DNA of 53,793 bases, taken from positions 1 through 53,793 of the forward strand of contig NZ_QJRG01000036.1 in NCBI RefSeq assembly GCF_004025535.1, read 5' to 3'. The notes beneath the pieces are model-generated. The model saw only the letters and a list, made by a program, of their open reading frames with translations, was not told where the DNA came from and searched no databases. Positions within the stretch are counted from its first letter, which is position 1. Each line of letters begins with the position of its first letter. The DNA is from Pseudomonas alkylphenolica. GTDB taxonomy: Bacteria; Pseudomonadota; Gammaproteobacteria; Pseudomonadales; Pseudomonadaceae. Shown in pieces: positions 17,897 through 26,796 of this stretch. Position numbers and translations under genes: made by a program.

Positions 17897-19282
17897 TCAG
17901 TCTCCTTGCGCCGCGGCGTCGGCAGCGGCACTAACGTCCAGAAGTACGCCCTTGCGTGAGATCACCCGGACGTGTTGCCCCACCTGCAGCGGTGTCTGGC
18001 TTTGCGCCTGCCACTGCTCGCCCTGAGCCTGCACAGAGCCCAGGTACGGATCGCTGTCGTTGACCGCCATGACCACCGCCAGGCTGCCGACCAGGCCAGC
18101 GTCGCCACTGACCAGCGCGCGCTTGCGGGCCTTCATGGCCATGCCCAGCACACCGCCGAGGAGCAGTGCCGAGAACAGCGCCAGAAACAGGATCAGTGGC
18201 AGCGGGATACCGAAGCCCGGCACATCGGTGTCCATCAGGATCACCGCCCCCACCACAAACGCGACGATGCCGCCAAAGCCGACCACGCCGAAACTGGGCA
18301 TGAACGCCTCGGCGATCATGAACGCCACACCAAGCAGGATCAGCCCCGCGCCGGCATAACTCACCGGCAACAACTGCAGGGCGTACAGCGCCAGCAACAG
18401 GCAGATACCGCCAATCACCCCGCCCACCCCGGAGCCGGGGCTCATGAACTCGAACATCAAGCCGTAAACACCAATCATGATCAGGATCAGCGCCACGCTG
18501 GGGTTGGTGATCACCGCCAGCAGGCGCGTGCGCCAGTCGGGCTGGCGCTCGATCACCGGGGCGGCGTCGGTGTGCAATTGCACGGTTTTGCCACTGACTT
18601 CAAGGGACTTGCCATCGAGCTGGCGTAGCAAGTCGGGCAGATCGTTGGCTACCAGGTCGACCACCTTCAGACGCTGGGCTTCGCTGGCGGGCAGGCTGAC
18701 CGCTTCGCGCACGGCCTGCTCTGCCCACTCGGCATTGCGTCCGCGCATTTGCGCCAGGCTACGGATATAGGCGGCAGCGTCATTGACCTGTTTACGGGTC
18801 AAGGTGTCCTGTTCGCTCGGTGCCAGTTGCTTGTCACCCGTGGGTGCGGCCGGGGGCGCACCGGGGTCATTCGGTGTACCCGGCAGGCCGCCGATCTGCA
18901 CCGGCGTGGCGGCGCCGAGGTTGGTGCCCGGGGCCATCGCCGCGACGTGGCTGGCATACAGGATATAGGTGCCGGCGCTGGCCGCTCGCGCACCACCGGG
19001 GGCAACGAAACTGGCTACGGGCACCGGGCTGGCCAGAATCGCCTTGATGATCTCGCGCATCGAACTGTCCAGCCCGCCGGGAGTGTCGAGGCGAATCACC
19101 ACCAGTTGGGCCTGCTCGGTTTCAGCCTGGTGCAGGCCACGAATCAGATAGTCGGCACTGGCCGGACCGATCGCGTCGTTGATACTCAACACCAGCACCG
19201 ATTGACCGGGCGCCGCCTGGCCGCCAGACAGCGTGCCAAGCAGGATCAGCAGTAGCAGGTGCCGACACCAACGAGCGATCAC
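17897..19282 (-). CDS. nfeD: NfeD-family membrane serine protease (ClpP-class)
   Basis: This 461-residue protein has a signal peptide, an N-terminal ClpP-class protease domain, four to five membrane helices (about 255-400) and a C-terminal NfeD OB-fold. The Ser-Lys dyad known from archaeal 1510-N appears intact: S102 in AASAGTYIL and K164 in [12 protein letters not shown] Pro/Gly-rich insert ([16 protein letters not shown]) lies between them. It is the long form of NfeD and is followed by its slipin partner; in archaea the protease cleaves the hydrophobic tail of the stomatin-like partner. Confidence 0.9.
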   Translation of the reverse strand: MIARWCRHLLLLILLGTLSGGQAAPGQSVLVLSINDAIGPASADYLIRGLHQAETEQAQLVVIRLDTPGGLDSSMREIIKAILASPVPVASFVAPGGARAASAGTYILYASHVAAMAPGTNLGAATPVQIGGLPGTPNDPGAPPAAPTGDKQLAPSEQDTLTRKQVNDAAAYIRSLAQMRGRNAEWAEQAVREAVSLPASEAQRLKVVDLVANDLPDLLRQLDGKSLEVSGKTVQLHTDAAPVIERQPDWRTRLLAVITNPSVALILIMIGVYGLMFEFMSPGSGVGGVIGGICLLLALYALQLLPVSYAGAGLILLGVAFMIAEAFMPSFGVVGFGGIVAFVVGAVILMDTDVPGFGIPLPLILFLALFSALLLGGVLGMAMKARKRALVSGDAGLVGSLAVVMAVNDSDPYLGSVQAQGEQWQAQSQTPLQVGQHVRVISRKGVLLDVSAAADAAAQGD

Positions 19283-19380
19283 CTGAATTCACCCGGTTTG
19301 TGCGTGTCCAATAAGTTTAGCTGCCCATGGCAGCACGGCCTAAACTTCAGAAATGGGGGCGCTGTATCCGGAGGTGCATC

Positions 19381-19839
19381 ATGCGTATGGCAAAAACCCT
19401 GCAGCAATGCCTGGACAAGGCCGGCTGCGACTACGACATCGTTCCTCACGCGCACTCGGCAACCAGCCTTGAGTCGGCACGCATGGCTGGCGTGCCTGCC
19501 GAGCGCGTGGCCAAGTCGGTCATGCTCGATGACCGTCACGGCAACTACCTGATGGCCGTGCTACCGGCCAACCGTCACCTGGATCTGAGCAAGGTACAAG
19601 CCACCGGTCAGTGGCACATGACCTCGGAAAGTAACCTGCCACACTTGTTTGGCGATTGTGAGCGAGGTGCCATCCCGGCGTTGGGCGATGCCTACTCGAT
19701 CAAGATGCTGGTCGACCCGACGCTCACCCGCCAGGGCGATATCTATGTCGAGGCCGGCGATCACGATCACCTGATCCACATGAACATGACGCAGTACCTG
19801 AAACTGGTGCCGAACGCCGAAGTGCGCGAGGTTTGCTAA
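19381..19839 (+). CDS. YbaK/ProX-type aminoacyl-tRNA deacylase
   Basis: This 152-residue protein is a stand-alone editing domain of the YbaK/EbsC/ProXp family that hydrolyses misacylated tRNA (for example Cys-tRNA-Pro). The conserved Lys is seen in VAKSVMLDD near residue 45, with GDAYSIKMLVDPTL in the second half. The start at 19381 has an excellent GGAGGTG site 5 bases upstream; an upstream ATG at 19327 lacks one. It is divergent from nfeD. The specific editing substrate cannot be read here. Confidence 0.85.
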   Translation: MRMAKTLQQCLDKAGCDYDIVPHAHSATSLESARMAGVPAERVAKSVMLDDRHGNYLMAVLPANRHLDLSKVQATGQWHMTSESNLPHLFGDCERGAIPALGDAYSIKMLVDPTLTRQGDIYVEAGDHDHLIHMNMTQYLKLVPNAEVREVC

Positions 19840-19899
19840 TGATCAACCCACTGCCAGGCTGGCGTCGTGGACGACCGGCCCGGCCCCGAGGAGTGACCC

Positions 19900-20148
19900 A
19901 TGGAAGCAACCAATCACAAGTTTTCCGAACTGTTCAAACAACTGGGGCTGCCTGACGATCCTGTCGGGATAGAACAGTTCATCACCAGTCACTCGCCGCT
20001 CAAGGACGATGTAAAGCTGGTTGAGGCCTCGTTCTGGACGCCTGCCCAACGTAAGTTTCTGGAAGACAGTATCAACGAAGATAGCGATTGGGCGGTGATG
20101 TTCGACCAACTCAACGAGGCCTTGCACCCGCGAAAAAATAATCGCTGA
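19900..20148 (+). CDS. DUF2789 family small protein
   Basis: This 82-residue soluble acidic protein carries the DUF2789 pattern: HKFSELFKQLGLPDDPVGIEQFI, then an LKDDVKLVEASFWTPAQRKFLEDSI stretch. No catalytic motif is visible and the family has no settled function. A GAGG site precedes the ATG. It follows the YbaK-like gene by 60 bases and may share its transcript. Confidence 0.85.
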   Translation: MEATNHKFSELFKQLGLPDDPVGIEQFITSHSPLKDDVKLVEASFWTPAQRKFLEDSINEDSDWAVMFDQLNEALHPRKNNR

Positions 20149-20211
20149 GCGGCACCAATACCGGCGTTTTACGTTGCTATGCTCAGAAAAAAACAACAGG
20201 GGGATAGCGCA

Positions 20212-20853
20212 ATGAAAGATCCCTATGCCGTCGGTTTCTGGTGTGCCGTGACTGCCTTGGGTTTGCTGACCGTCGGTTATTTTTATGGTGTCAAAGAAGC
20301 CTATCAACTGAACCAGGCCCTGGTATTTCTCTACGCCGCCGGTGGGGTGATCGGGGCGCTGGCATTGACCGCGCTGGCGTGGATTGCCTGGCAACAGTTA
20401 CGGGTGAGCAAACGCCAGCTGGCGCAAGGCCGTACGCTGGTCGCCATCTGGAATACCAAGGTTGCCCTGCGCCGGGTCGAGACCGTGTTCGACCGCTACT
20501 TCTGGGGCAGCTACTGGCAACCGGGGCGCACCTTCCAGGAAGTCATGGGCGAGCTTGAAGGCACGCCACTGGAACAAAGCCTTGAGGCCCTCAAGCGCCA
20601 GTGCAAGGAACTCGACCGCGAAACCCACGACCACCGCCGCCATTGGCTGGACAACGCTCGCGAGCTTTCCACCGTTGCCACTGCCATGGCCCGCGAGCGC
20701 TACCAACTCGATCTGTGCGATTCCCAGCAAAGCAGCAAACGCGGCGGCGCTGCGGTGCTCAACCGTGACCTGGAAGTGCTGGTGTATACCTGGTCGGCGC
20801 GACTGCGCAGCTTCGACCACCAGCTCGATGAGCTGGAGACCGAATACCGCTGA
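20212..20853 (+). CDS. Membrane protein with two N-terminal helices and a coiled-coil domain
   Basis: I do not recognise the family. The 213-residue protein has two membrane helices (about residues 8-26, FWCAVTALGLLTVGYFYG, and 38-60, VFLYAAGGVIGALALTALAWIAW) followed by about 150 charged, helix-forming residues in the cytoplasm. The ATG at 20212 has AGGGGGAT upstream and is preferred over an ATG at 20179. It lies between DUF2789 and a convergent CBS-domain gene. Confidence 0.7.
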   Translation: MKDPYAVGFWCAVTALGLLTVGYFYGVKEAYQLNQALVFLYAAGGVIGALALTALAWIAWQQLRVSKRQLAQGRTLVAIWNTKVALRRVETVFDRYFWGSYWQPGRTFQEVMGELEGTPLEQSLEALKRQCKELDRETHDHRRHWLDNARELSTVATAMARERYQLDLCDSQQSSKRGGAAVLNRDLEVLVYTWSARLRSFDHQLDELETEYR

Positions 20854-20871
20854 TAGAGGTGTCGCGGCGAC

Positions 20872-21312
20872 TCAATCGCCGCGAATGTACTGCTCCAGCT
20901 GCGCAATCATATTGGCTTGCTCGGCGATGGCCTCTTTGACCAGGTCACCGATCGACAGCAGGCCCAACAACTCGCCGTTCTCCACCACCGGCAGGTGGCG
21001 CAAATGGCTGTTGGTCATCATGTTCATGCAGTAGTCGATGTTCTGGTGCGGGTCTACGGTGATCACCGGTGCGCTCATGATCGCACTGACCGGCGTGCCC
21101 ACCGATGAGCGGCCCTTGAGCACCATCTTGCGCGCATAGTCGCGCTCGCTGACGATCCCCACCACCTGCCCGCCCTCGACCACGGGCAACGCACCCACGT
21201 TCTTCTCGGCCATCAACTTGAGGGCATCGAGCACCATCTGCCCGGGGGCAATGGTATGAACCTGGTGGTGCTGCTGCGCTTTTGTTTTAAGAAGCTGTGC
21301 CACAGTTTTCAT
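20872..21312 (-). CDS. CBS-domain pair protein
   Basis: This 146-residue protein consists of two CBS domains in tandem: MVLDALKLMAEKNVGALPVVEGGQVVGIVSERDYARK (about residues 28-64) and PVITVDPHQNIDYCMNMMTNSHLRHLPVVENGELLGLLSIGDLVKE (about 82-130). Such Bateman modules bind adenine nucleotides and act as energy sensors. It resembles the widespread stand-alone 'signal transduction CBS' proteins. The partner is unknown. It converges on the preceding membrane-protein gene. Confidence 0.88.
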   Translation of the reverse strand: MKTVAQLLKTKAQQHHQVHTIAPGQMVLDALKLMAEKNVGALPVVEGGQVVGIVSERDYARKMVLKGRSSVGTPVSAIMSAPVITVDPHQNIDYCMNMMTNSHLRHLPVVENGELLGLLSIGDLVKEAIAEQANMIAQLEQYIRGD

Positions 21313-21690
21313 AGAGGCCTCTGCGATGCTGGGAGTTGTTGACGGCAGATACCTACAGAATCGTGTACAGATGGTCGCAGGGCAAGGGAGAAAGCGTCAT
21401 CGAGGCGATTGAAAAACGTCATGGCCCGAACTTGTTGCGACCGCGGCGATGGGCAGGAGCCTAGAGGCACACATTCCCAAGGACCATCAGACGAACATCG
21501 ACAGACGCGCCAGCAGCTTCAGGTCCATCGAAACAGATCCTGAAATAACCACCGCTTAAACGAATAAGCGAGCACGCCGCCAATAATTTGATTGCAATAG
21601 ATGGTGGCGTTTTGACATGTTCTGACATATTTTGATGCATCACTGCCCTGACAACTCAAGGATACGGGCTGCATTACCGACAGGGATCGT
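21313..21690. other. Intergenic region between divergent CBS and CHASE2 genes
   Basis: This 378-bp stretch separates two divergent genes and should hold both promoters. Near 21612 a TTGACA word lies in an AT-rich run ending about 75 bases before the CHASE2 start, but no good -10 is placed 16-18 bases after it. Short open frames on both strands lack ribosome sites and codon bias, so I call no gene here. Confidence 0.5.
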
Positions 21691-23271
21691 ATGTCAGATA
21701 GCCAGAACAACACCGACAGTGAGCCCCTCAAAGGGCTTGAAGATTATGTCGCCATCCTTAAAGGCTATTGGCATAAGCCGCATTCTATCCCTGAGCACGC
21801 CAAGCACGCCTGGTGCAGTCGCCAACAGCGAGTACAGCATTACTTTGCCGGCTTCAAGAACACCAGCCCCAAGGCTATTGGCCGCAAACTCTTCGAACGC
21901 AAAACCCTGACCAGGTTTCCGATTATCTTCATCGCCTGGTTCCTCACGGTATTCATGCTGGACAAGCTCGACCCCTTTGGCTTCTCCCATCAAGTGCAGG
22001 CGTACTCCGAAGGGCTGTTCCAGAAGGTTACCTCGTCCTTCTACGAGCCCAGCGCTCAGGACAGGATTGCCGTCGTCCTGATCGATGAGCAGACCCTTGC
22101 CAGCCGCAGCGAGTCCTGGCCCCCGCGGTACAACTACTACAGCGAAGTGATTCGCCGTATTGCCCGACAAGAACCCGCAGCGATCTTTCTCGATTTCCTG
22201 GTCGAAGACCGCCGCAGCTATGACGATTCGCTGGAGGCGGCCCGCGAATCCATTGGGGCAACACTGACCAAGACGGGCATACCGCTCTATCTGGCGACAC
22301 TGGATGACAAGCGAAACAGCGTATTCATCGATGTACCGGGCACCCAGACCACAGTGACCGGCTGGCGGGCCTATGGCGACGACTACCCGCTGTTGATCGG
22401 CCCCGGGCACTTCTACGGCGACAGTGAACAGAATCTTGAAGAGGGCGAGCAGTGCAACAGTTCGCTCAAGCCTTCTGCCGCGTTTCAAATCTATCGCCAA
22501 CTGTGTGAAAAAGGCCTGCAGACAGGCTGCCCCACCGAGCTTATGCAGGGCAATGTCGAGGGGTTTTGCAGTGCGATGGTGGTGCAGTGGGGGCGCAATG
22601 TCTCAAAGGTCGTGCCAGAGCGTCAGCTGATATCCGACAGCCAGTGCTCGGCCAAGGACAACACCTTATGGGAGCGCATTACCGACGCGCTGACCTCCGG
22701 GGTCGCGGCCTTGACCTCCGGCCTCGACGACTCGTCGATGAAGCGCATACGCCAACGCTGCCCGTATGCCGTTACGGTGCGTGAAGAAGACCTCACCGCC
22801 GAGAAAGCCCGCGGGGTATTGAAAGGGCGTGTGGTCATGATCGGCGTCAGCCTCAATGGTATCCATGACATCGTCGAGAGCCCGGTCCACGGGCAGATAC
22901 CCGGCGTGTACCTGCACGCGATGGCGTTGGACAACCTGCTGAAATGGAACGGCGACTACTTCAAGCGTGCCGAGGGCGGCATTGACTGGACATTGTTCAT
23001 CACCGCGTTGCTGTTGTCCTGGATCTGCGCAGCACTCATGCGCGCCCAGCCAACGCGTCTCGAATTTTTGATGCGCACAGTGGCCCTGACCTTCGTGCTG
23101 CTGGTCAGTGTGCTCAACCTGTATCTGCATAAACCACCACTCGACTGGCTCGGCATTCTGCTGGTCTACGAACTGGTGAATCGGCTTATCGAGAAACAAC
23201 AAGAAACCGAGCTGCCGGCACCTACCCAAGGAGGACACCACCGTGAACTGGATCAAGCCCATCAGCCGTAG
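21691..23271 (+). CDS. CHASE2-domain membrane protein without an output domain
   Basis: This 526-residue protein has a cytoplasmic N-terminus, one membrane helix (about 75-92), a large periplasmic CHASE2 region (about 100-425, with SAQDRIAVVLIDEQTL and RVVMIGVSLNGIHDIVESPVHGQIPGVYLHA), then three membrane helices (about 431-450, 461-480, 482-500) and a short tail. CHASE2 normally senses an unknown periplasmic signal for a kinase, cyclase or c-di-GMP domain; none follows here. Six cysteines (255, 272, 280, 293, 319, 357) cluster in an insertion of the periplasmic part. The next gene starts inside its 3' end, so the two are coupled. Confidence 0.85.
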   Translation: MSDSQNNTDSEPLKGLEDYVAILKGYWHKPHSIPEHAKHAWCSRQQRVQHYFAGFKNTSPKAIGRKLFERKTLTRFPIIFIAWFLTVFMLDKLDPFGFSHQVQAYSEGLFQKVTSSFYEPSAQDRIAVVLIDEQTLASRSESWPPRYNYYSEVIRRIARQEPAAIFLDFLVEDRRSYDDSLEAARESIGATLTKTGIPLYLATLDDKRNSVFIDVPGTQTTVTGWRAYGDDYPLLIGPGHFYGDSEQNLEEGEQCNSSLKPSAAFQIYRQLCEKGLQTGCPTELMQGNVEGFCSAMVVQWGRNVSKVVPERQLISDSQCSAKDNTLWERITDALTSGVAALTSGLDDSSMKRIRQRCPYAVTVREEDLTAEKARGVLKGRVVMIGVSLNGIHDIVESPVHGQIPGVYLHAMALDNLLKWNGDYFKRAEGGIDWTLFITALLLSWICAALMRAQPTRLEFLMRTVALTFVLLVSVLNLYLHKPPLDWLGILLVYELVNRLIEKQQETELPAPTQGGHHRELDQAHQP

Positions 23272-23611
23272 TGCGACAGTGGCGACACTGCTGTTTTGCG
23301 CAACTGCATCTGCTGCTGTACAGAACGTGACGGCTCTTATGGATGACTCGGTGAGCACCTTTGCGCTAAAGAGCGATTACTTCGTCAAGCAACAAAGTAT
23401 CGCCAGCAAAGCCTTTACGCTGCCGGCACCAGTACTTGAGAAAAGCGCCAAGGGTTATGTGAAGGTTTCCCAGCAAGGACAGGAAGTGTGGCTGGACATC
23501 ATGGATGTCACCCTGTTTCCACCTGAAAGTGCCGGCGATACAGGCTGCATTCCCACCAGTACCGGCGCCACCGCAAAAACCGGTCGCGGCGCAGGGAATC
23601 CTTGCCCATGA
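23243..23611 (+). CDS. Small exported protein of the CHASE2-M48 cassette
   Basis: I do not recognise a named family. The 122-residue protein has a signal peptide with likely cleavage after TASA (residue 24) and a periplasmic mature part that ends in a Gly/Thr-rich tail with two cysteines. The middle (GYVKVSQQGQEVWLDIMDVTLF) has the look of a small beta-rich, possibly SH3-like, domain, but this is a guess. The start is GTG at 23243 after GGAGG, inside the CHASE2 gene; the stop overlaps the ATG of the M48 protease gene. This tight overlap argues that the three proteins work together. Confidence 0.75.
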   Translation: MNWIKPISRSATVATLLFCATASAAVQNVTALMDDSVSTFALKSDYFVKQQSIASKAFTLPAPVLEKSAKGYVKVSQQGQEVWLDIMDVTLFPPESAGDTGCIPTSTGATAKTGRGAGNPCP

Positions 23612-25077
23612 TGCGCAAGAGCCTGCTGATAATCGCCATCGCGCTTGCCAGTGGTTGCGCACAAATGCAGGTCCCTGGCATACCCTCGTTAGGCAAGGCC
23701 AAGGTCGACCCCAACCTCACGCAGATAGCCGCAAACTTCAAGGGCCCTGCCGCAGGGCGCAACGCTGTCGCCACGCAAACCCTGCAGAGCATTCAGCTGC
23801 AGAACAAAGCACTGGGCGTTGCCCAGGATGGGAAAATCGACGCGTACCTCAACGCCATCCTGGCGCGGCTGCAGGCAGGCCTGCCGGGTACGCCTCCTCC
23901 AGCACGGGTGTACGCCACACCCAACACCGAATTCAATGCGCGAAGCTTTGAGGACGGCGGCATCTTCATCCCTTATAAAGTGCTCGATGCCCTGGAAAGT
24001 GAAGATGAACTGGCGTCACTCATCGCGCACGAATATGCCCATGTGGCCCTGCAGCACTACCATTCGGACTGGATCGATACCGCGGCCAACCTCGCCTACT
24101 CAGCGGGAAATATCTATATCAATCGCCAGTTGAAAACCAGCACGGACAAAGACCTGCTGGGCATGGTCTTGACCAATGACGCCGTGCTGGGCGCGTCCCA
24201 GATCGGTTTGGTGCCGGCGCTGACCCGGGACCAGGAAAACGAAGCTGACCAGCTCGGTGTCGACTTGTTGATTCGTGCCAGATATTCGATCGTTGGTGCA
24301 ATAACCTTCCTGTCACGCATGGAAGAGTGGGAGGCGCGCAACCAGGCCATTCTCGATCAACGCAAAACCAACTATTTCGACCTGTTTTCCAAAAGCGAAC
24401 AAAGCGTCATTGCCAAGGCCATAGACGCGCAGATCGACGTACTGGAAAACAAACTGGCCAAGCAGATTCACAGCACATCGCAAAAACACGATAAGGGTGA
24501 AGATCGTTCAAAAACGCTGCGAAGCTATATCAAGCAGCATTATGCGGGCGTCGACCGCCCGCCGCTGTCGGTTGCACCTTACACCGCAGCCCTGAAGTCC
24601 AGCCACGCCAAGGCGTTCTTCACAGGCCTTGACCAGGCTCATGCCTCTACCGCTGCGCTGGCTCAAAAGAACCTGCCGCAAGCGTTGTCGAATGCCACCG
24701 GTGCAACCAAAAGCCCCGCCGCTCTCGTTCCTTTCGCACGGCACGTGATGATCAATGCGATGGCGGTGAACGGCAAATCCGCCGATGCCCTGGCCATGCT
24801 GGAAAGTGATGTGGGGACAAACAGCGCGCTGTTTGTGGATAACGTGTTTTTGATCAACATCCTGAAAAAGTCATCGCCTGAAAAGGCTTTGACCCTCGCC
24901 CAGCACAGCTACGAGCGCTACGCCGACTCCCCGGAGCTGCTGCCTGATCTGATCCTGTTGAGCAAGCAGCAGAAGAACCCGTTTGCCGTCATGAAGTACT
25001 ACGGAGTCTGCGCTGGCAAGGCAATGGCTTCGTCCAACAATGCGTTGCTGGAGAGCTGCAACAAGGCCAAAGGATAA
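23608..25077 (+). CDS. M48-family metalloprotease lipoprotein
   Basis: This 489-residue protein starts with a lipoprotein signal (lipobox ASGC, Cys 17). The M48 zinc protease core shows HEYAHVAL (H141, E142, H145) and a third ligand E212 in ENEADQLG, so it should be active. The C-terminal 200 residues are helical (ALAMLESDVG, KALTLAQHSYERY) and may be TPR-like, as in BepA. It would act on periplasmic or outer membrane proteins. The start at 23608 overlaps the stop of the small exported protein; 23611 is an alternative. It is the last gene of the CHASE2 cassette. Confidence 0.87.
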   Translation: MMRKSLLIIAIALASGCAQMQVPGIPSLGKAKVDPNLTQIAANFKGPAAGRNAVATQTLQSIQLQNKALGVAQDGKIDAYLNAILARLQAGLPGTPPPARVYATPNTEFNARSFEDGGIFIPYKVLDALESEDELASLIAHEYAHVALQHYHSDWIDTAANLAYSAGNIYINRQLKTSTDKDLLGMVLTNDAVLGASQIGLVPALTRDQENEADQLGVDLLIRARYSIVGAITFLSRMEEWEARNQAILDQRKTNYFDLFSKSEQSVIAKAIDAQIDVLENKLAKQIHSTSQKHDKGEDRSKTLRSYIKQHYAGVDRPPLSVAPYTAALKSSHAKAFFTGLDQAHASTAALAQKNLPQALSNATGATKSPAALVPFARHVMINAMAVNGKSADALAMLESDVGTNSALFVDNVFLINILKKSSPEKALTLAQHSYERYADSPELLPDLILLSKQQKNPFAVMKYYGVCAGKAMASSNNALLESCNKAKG

Positions 25078-25148
25078 GCGACTATGCGATGTGTCTCGAA
25101 GAGCAACCACAAAGGCCCTGGTAAATACTTGGGCCATGCCGTGGATGG

Positions 25149-25679
25149 CTAATTTCCGAACAGGCTGCCAGCGCGTTTGACCTCAGCCTTGCCGACATCT
25201 TCGAGCAGCGATTTGGTGCCCGAAGTGACGTTGCGTGCGGAGTCGGCGTTGGACTGGATCACATCGGTGCGCGCGGCACTGTCGCGCAGTTCGGCATCGA
25301 TGTATTCGTCGGTCCGGATAACTTTGGCCTTCTTCGCTTGCAAATCCAGGCGGCGCTCTTCCAACTCCAGCGCGCGTAGCTCGTCTTCATAGCCTTCTTC
25401 ACGAGTGCGTTTACGTTTGTTCTCCGCCGCTTGCACCTGCTGCTTTTGTGCTGCGCGTTGTGCAGTTGCACGTTGAGCAGCTGCTCGTTGCTCTCGAGCA
25501 GACGCCTCGCTGACTTCAGCCCGTTGCCGGGCTTCTTCAAGCTGGCGCAAGCGTTCTGCTTCCTGCACTGCTTCTTTCTGCCTGGTTTGCTGTTCAATTT
25601 GATGAAGCTCATCGAATGGGCCAGCAATGGCAGTCACAGCGGCCAGCATCAGGGTGGCCCCCACAAGCAAATGTTTCAT
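25149..25679 (-). CDS. DUF5384 family exported coiled-coil protein, copy A
   Basis: This 176-residue protein has a signal peptide (cleavage near TAIAG) and a long Gln/Arg/Ala-rich coiled coil (about 25-125), ending in DSARNVTSGTKSLLEDVGKAEVKRAGSLFGN. The family has no assigned function. It starts 11 bases after the stop of lipoprotein copy A, so the two form a pair. An almost equal copy lies exactly 1648 bases away (26797-27327); the last 50 residues are nearly identical while the coiled coils differ, for example QRATAQRA here and QRAAAQAAA there. Confidence 0.8.
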   Translation of the reverse strand: MKHLLVGATLMLAAVTAIAGPFDELHQIEQQTRQKEAVQEAERLRQLEEARQRAEVSEASAREQRAAAQRATAQRAAQKQQVQAAENKRKRTREEGYEDELRALELEERRLDLQAKKAKVIRTDEYIDAELRDSAARTDVIQSNADSARNVTSGTKSLLEDVGKAEVKRAGSLFGN

Positions 25680-25690
25680 GACTGGCGGCC

Positions 25691-26200
25691 TCAGCTCTTT
25701 TTCGGTTCTGGGCAGATTGCATTCGGCTGAATGCGCGTCTCGTTGGACTTGGTCATCACCATCAAGGAAATGTCACCAACCTTGAAATTACATGGTCGGC
25801 CCACTTGAGCGGACGTGAAAATCTTGCCGTCCTCCGAATAACCGATCAGTACACCAGGTACCAACGAGGTGCCATCAACCAGCGAACCCGCCATAGCACC
25901 AGTGGCTCCGCCGGCAACTCCGCCGATTATCGCGGTGTCCGAGTTTTTGCCAGCCCCCAGGGCTACGCCAGCCAAGGCGCCCAGCACGCCGCCCACCATC
26001 ATTGCGGCATTTTTGTTCTTTGCATTGCTGACTTTAATTCGAGTTGGCGAGACCGTGATGATCTTGACGGTCCTGGCTTCCTGCTGCGTGTTCACCTGGC
26101 TGGCATCAAACACATCGGCTTGATACTGCTCGCCCGTCGTTTGGCATCCCAGCAGGGTAGCGGCGCCGATAAGCGCCAGGCCGTACTTCAGCTTCTTCAT
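25691..26200 (-). CDS. Glycine-zipper outer membrane lipoprotein, copy A
   Basis: This 169-residue lipoprotein has lipobox LLGC and a glycine-zipper core (MMVGGVLGALAGVALGAGKNSDTAIIGGVAGGATGAMAGS, about residues 63-105) like SlyB/PcP-type proteins. The C-terminal part ends FKVGDISLMVMTKSNETRIQPNAICP. It probably sits in the outer membrane or periplasm as an oligomer. The frame runs upstream to 26260, but the ATG at 26200 gives the proper lipoprotein signal. It pairs with DUF5384 copy A. The paralogue at 27339-27848 has the same length. Confidence 0.85.
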   Translation of the reverse strand: MKKLKYGLALIGAATLLGCQTTGEQYQADVFDASQVNTQQEARTVKIITVSPTRIKVSNAKNKNAAMMVGGVLGALAGVALGAGKNSDTAIIGGVAGGATGAMAGSLVDGTSLVPGVLIGYSEDGKIFTSAQVGRPCNFKVGDISLMVMTKSNETRIQPNAICPEPKKS

Positions 26201-26366
26201 TCCTAGGCTTCCCTGAAAACATGGGTGGTCGAGCCTAGAGCGATGGGTTGTTGAGAACAATCAGACGAGAACCGACAGATTAAGTAGGGGTTATCTTAGG
26301 ACGCCGAATAGCCAGCAATTTCGACAGATGAAAGCAAAATCTGACAAAGCGGTGCATCAATACCCC

Positions 26367-26400
26367 CAAAAAAAGGCCCAGGTATTCACCTGGGCCTTTG
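26367..26400 (-). terminator. Rho-independent terminator after the small lipoprotein gene
   Basis: GGCCCAGGT (26375-26383) and ACCTGGGCC (26388-26396) form a perfect 9-bp stem with a 4-base loop. Read on the minus strand it is followed by a run of seven T. It lies just after the small lipoprotein gene (stop at 26417) and separates the two duplicated pairs. Confidence 0.88.
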
Positions 26401-26416
26401 AGCACTGCAGCGCCGA

Positions 26417-26740
26417 TCAGAGCCCGTTGGGCAAGAATCGGGTAGCGCCACTGACATCGTCGATCTTCTTGATACGGAAGGCCTTGATGCAGATTTCGTT
26501 GCGGGTGTTGGTGTCTGGGCAGTACTGTTTGACGAAGGCGTTAAAGTCCATGTCCTGGCCATTAACGCTAAGCACGCGCTTGAAGTACTCGCCCTGGATA
26601 CCCTGGGCCTGGCGCGAGGTGGTCATTTCCTGATCAACCACCAGGCGACCGTGCAGGTCGACGGCAGGAAACTCGGCTTCTTTTTCAAAGCAGCCGCTCA
26701 GCAACAGGCCGGCGGCAGCCAGCGAGATCAGACGTAGCAT
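26417..26740 (-). CDS. Small lipoprotein between the duplicated pairs
   Basis: I do not recognise the family. The 107-residue protein has a lipoprotein signal with lipobox LLSGC and a mature part of about 90 residues with two cysteines in QYCPDTNTRNEICIKAF. The start at 26740 is the one that gives the signal peptide; the frame is open to 26773. It follows DUF5384 copy B by 56 bases and ends at a strong terminator, so it may be the third gene of that transcript. There is no second copy next to pair A. Confidence 0.75.
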   Translation of the reverse strand: MLRLISLAAAGLLLSGCFEKEAEFPAVDLHGRLVVDQEMTTSRQAQGIQGEYFKRVLSVNGQDMDFNAFVKQYCPDTNTRNEICIKAFRIKKIDDVSGATRFLPNGL

Positions 26741-26796
26741 GATGGTGTCTCTGCAGAAGATGGCCCGGCGCATGCACCAGGGCCATGCCGTGATGG

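Noticed and set aside
21461..21643. 60-residue minus-strand frame in the CBS/CHASE2 gap
   Set aside because: No ribosome site, no codon bias and no recognisable features.
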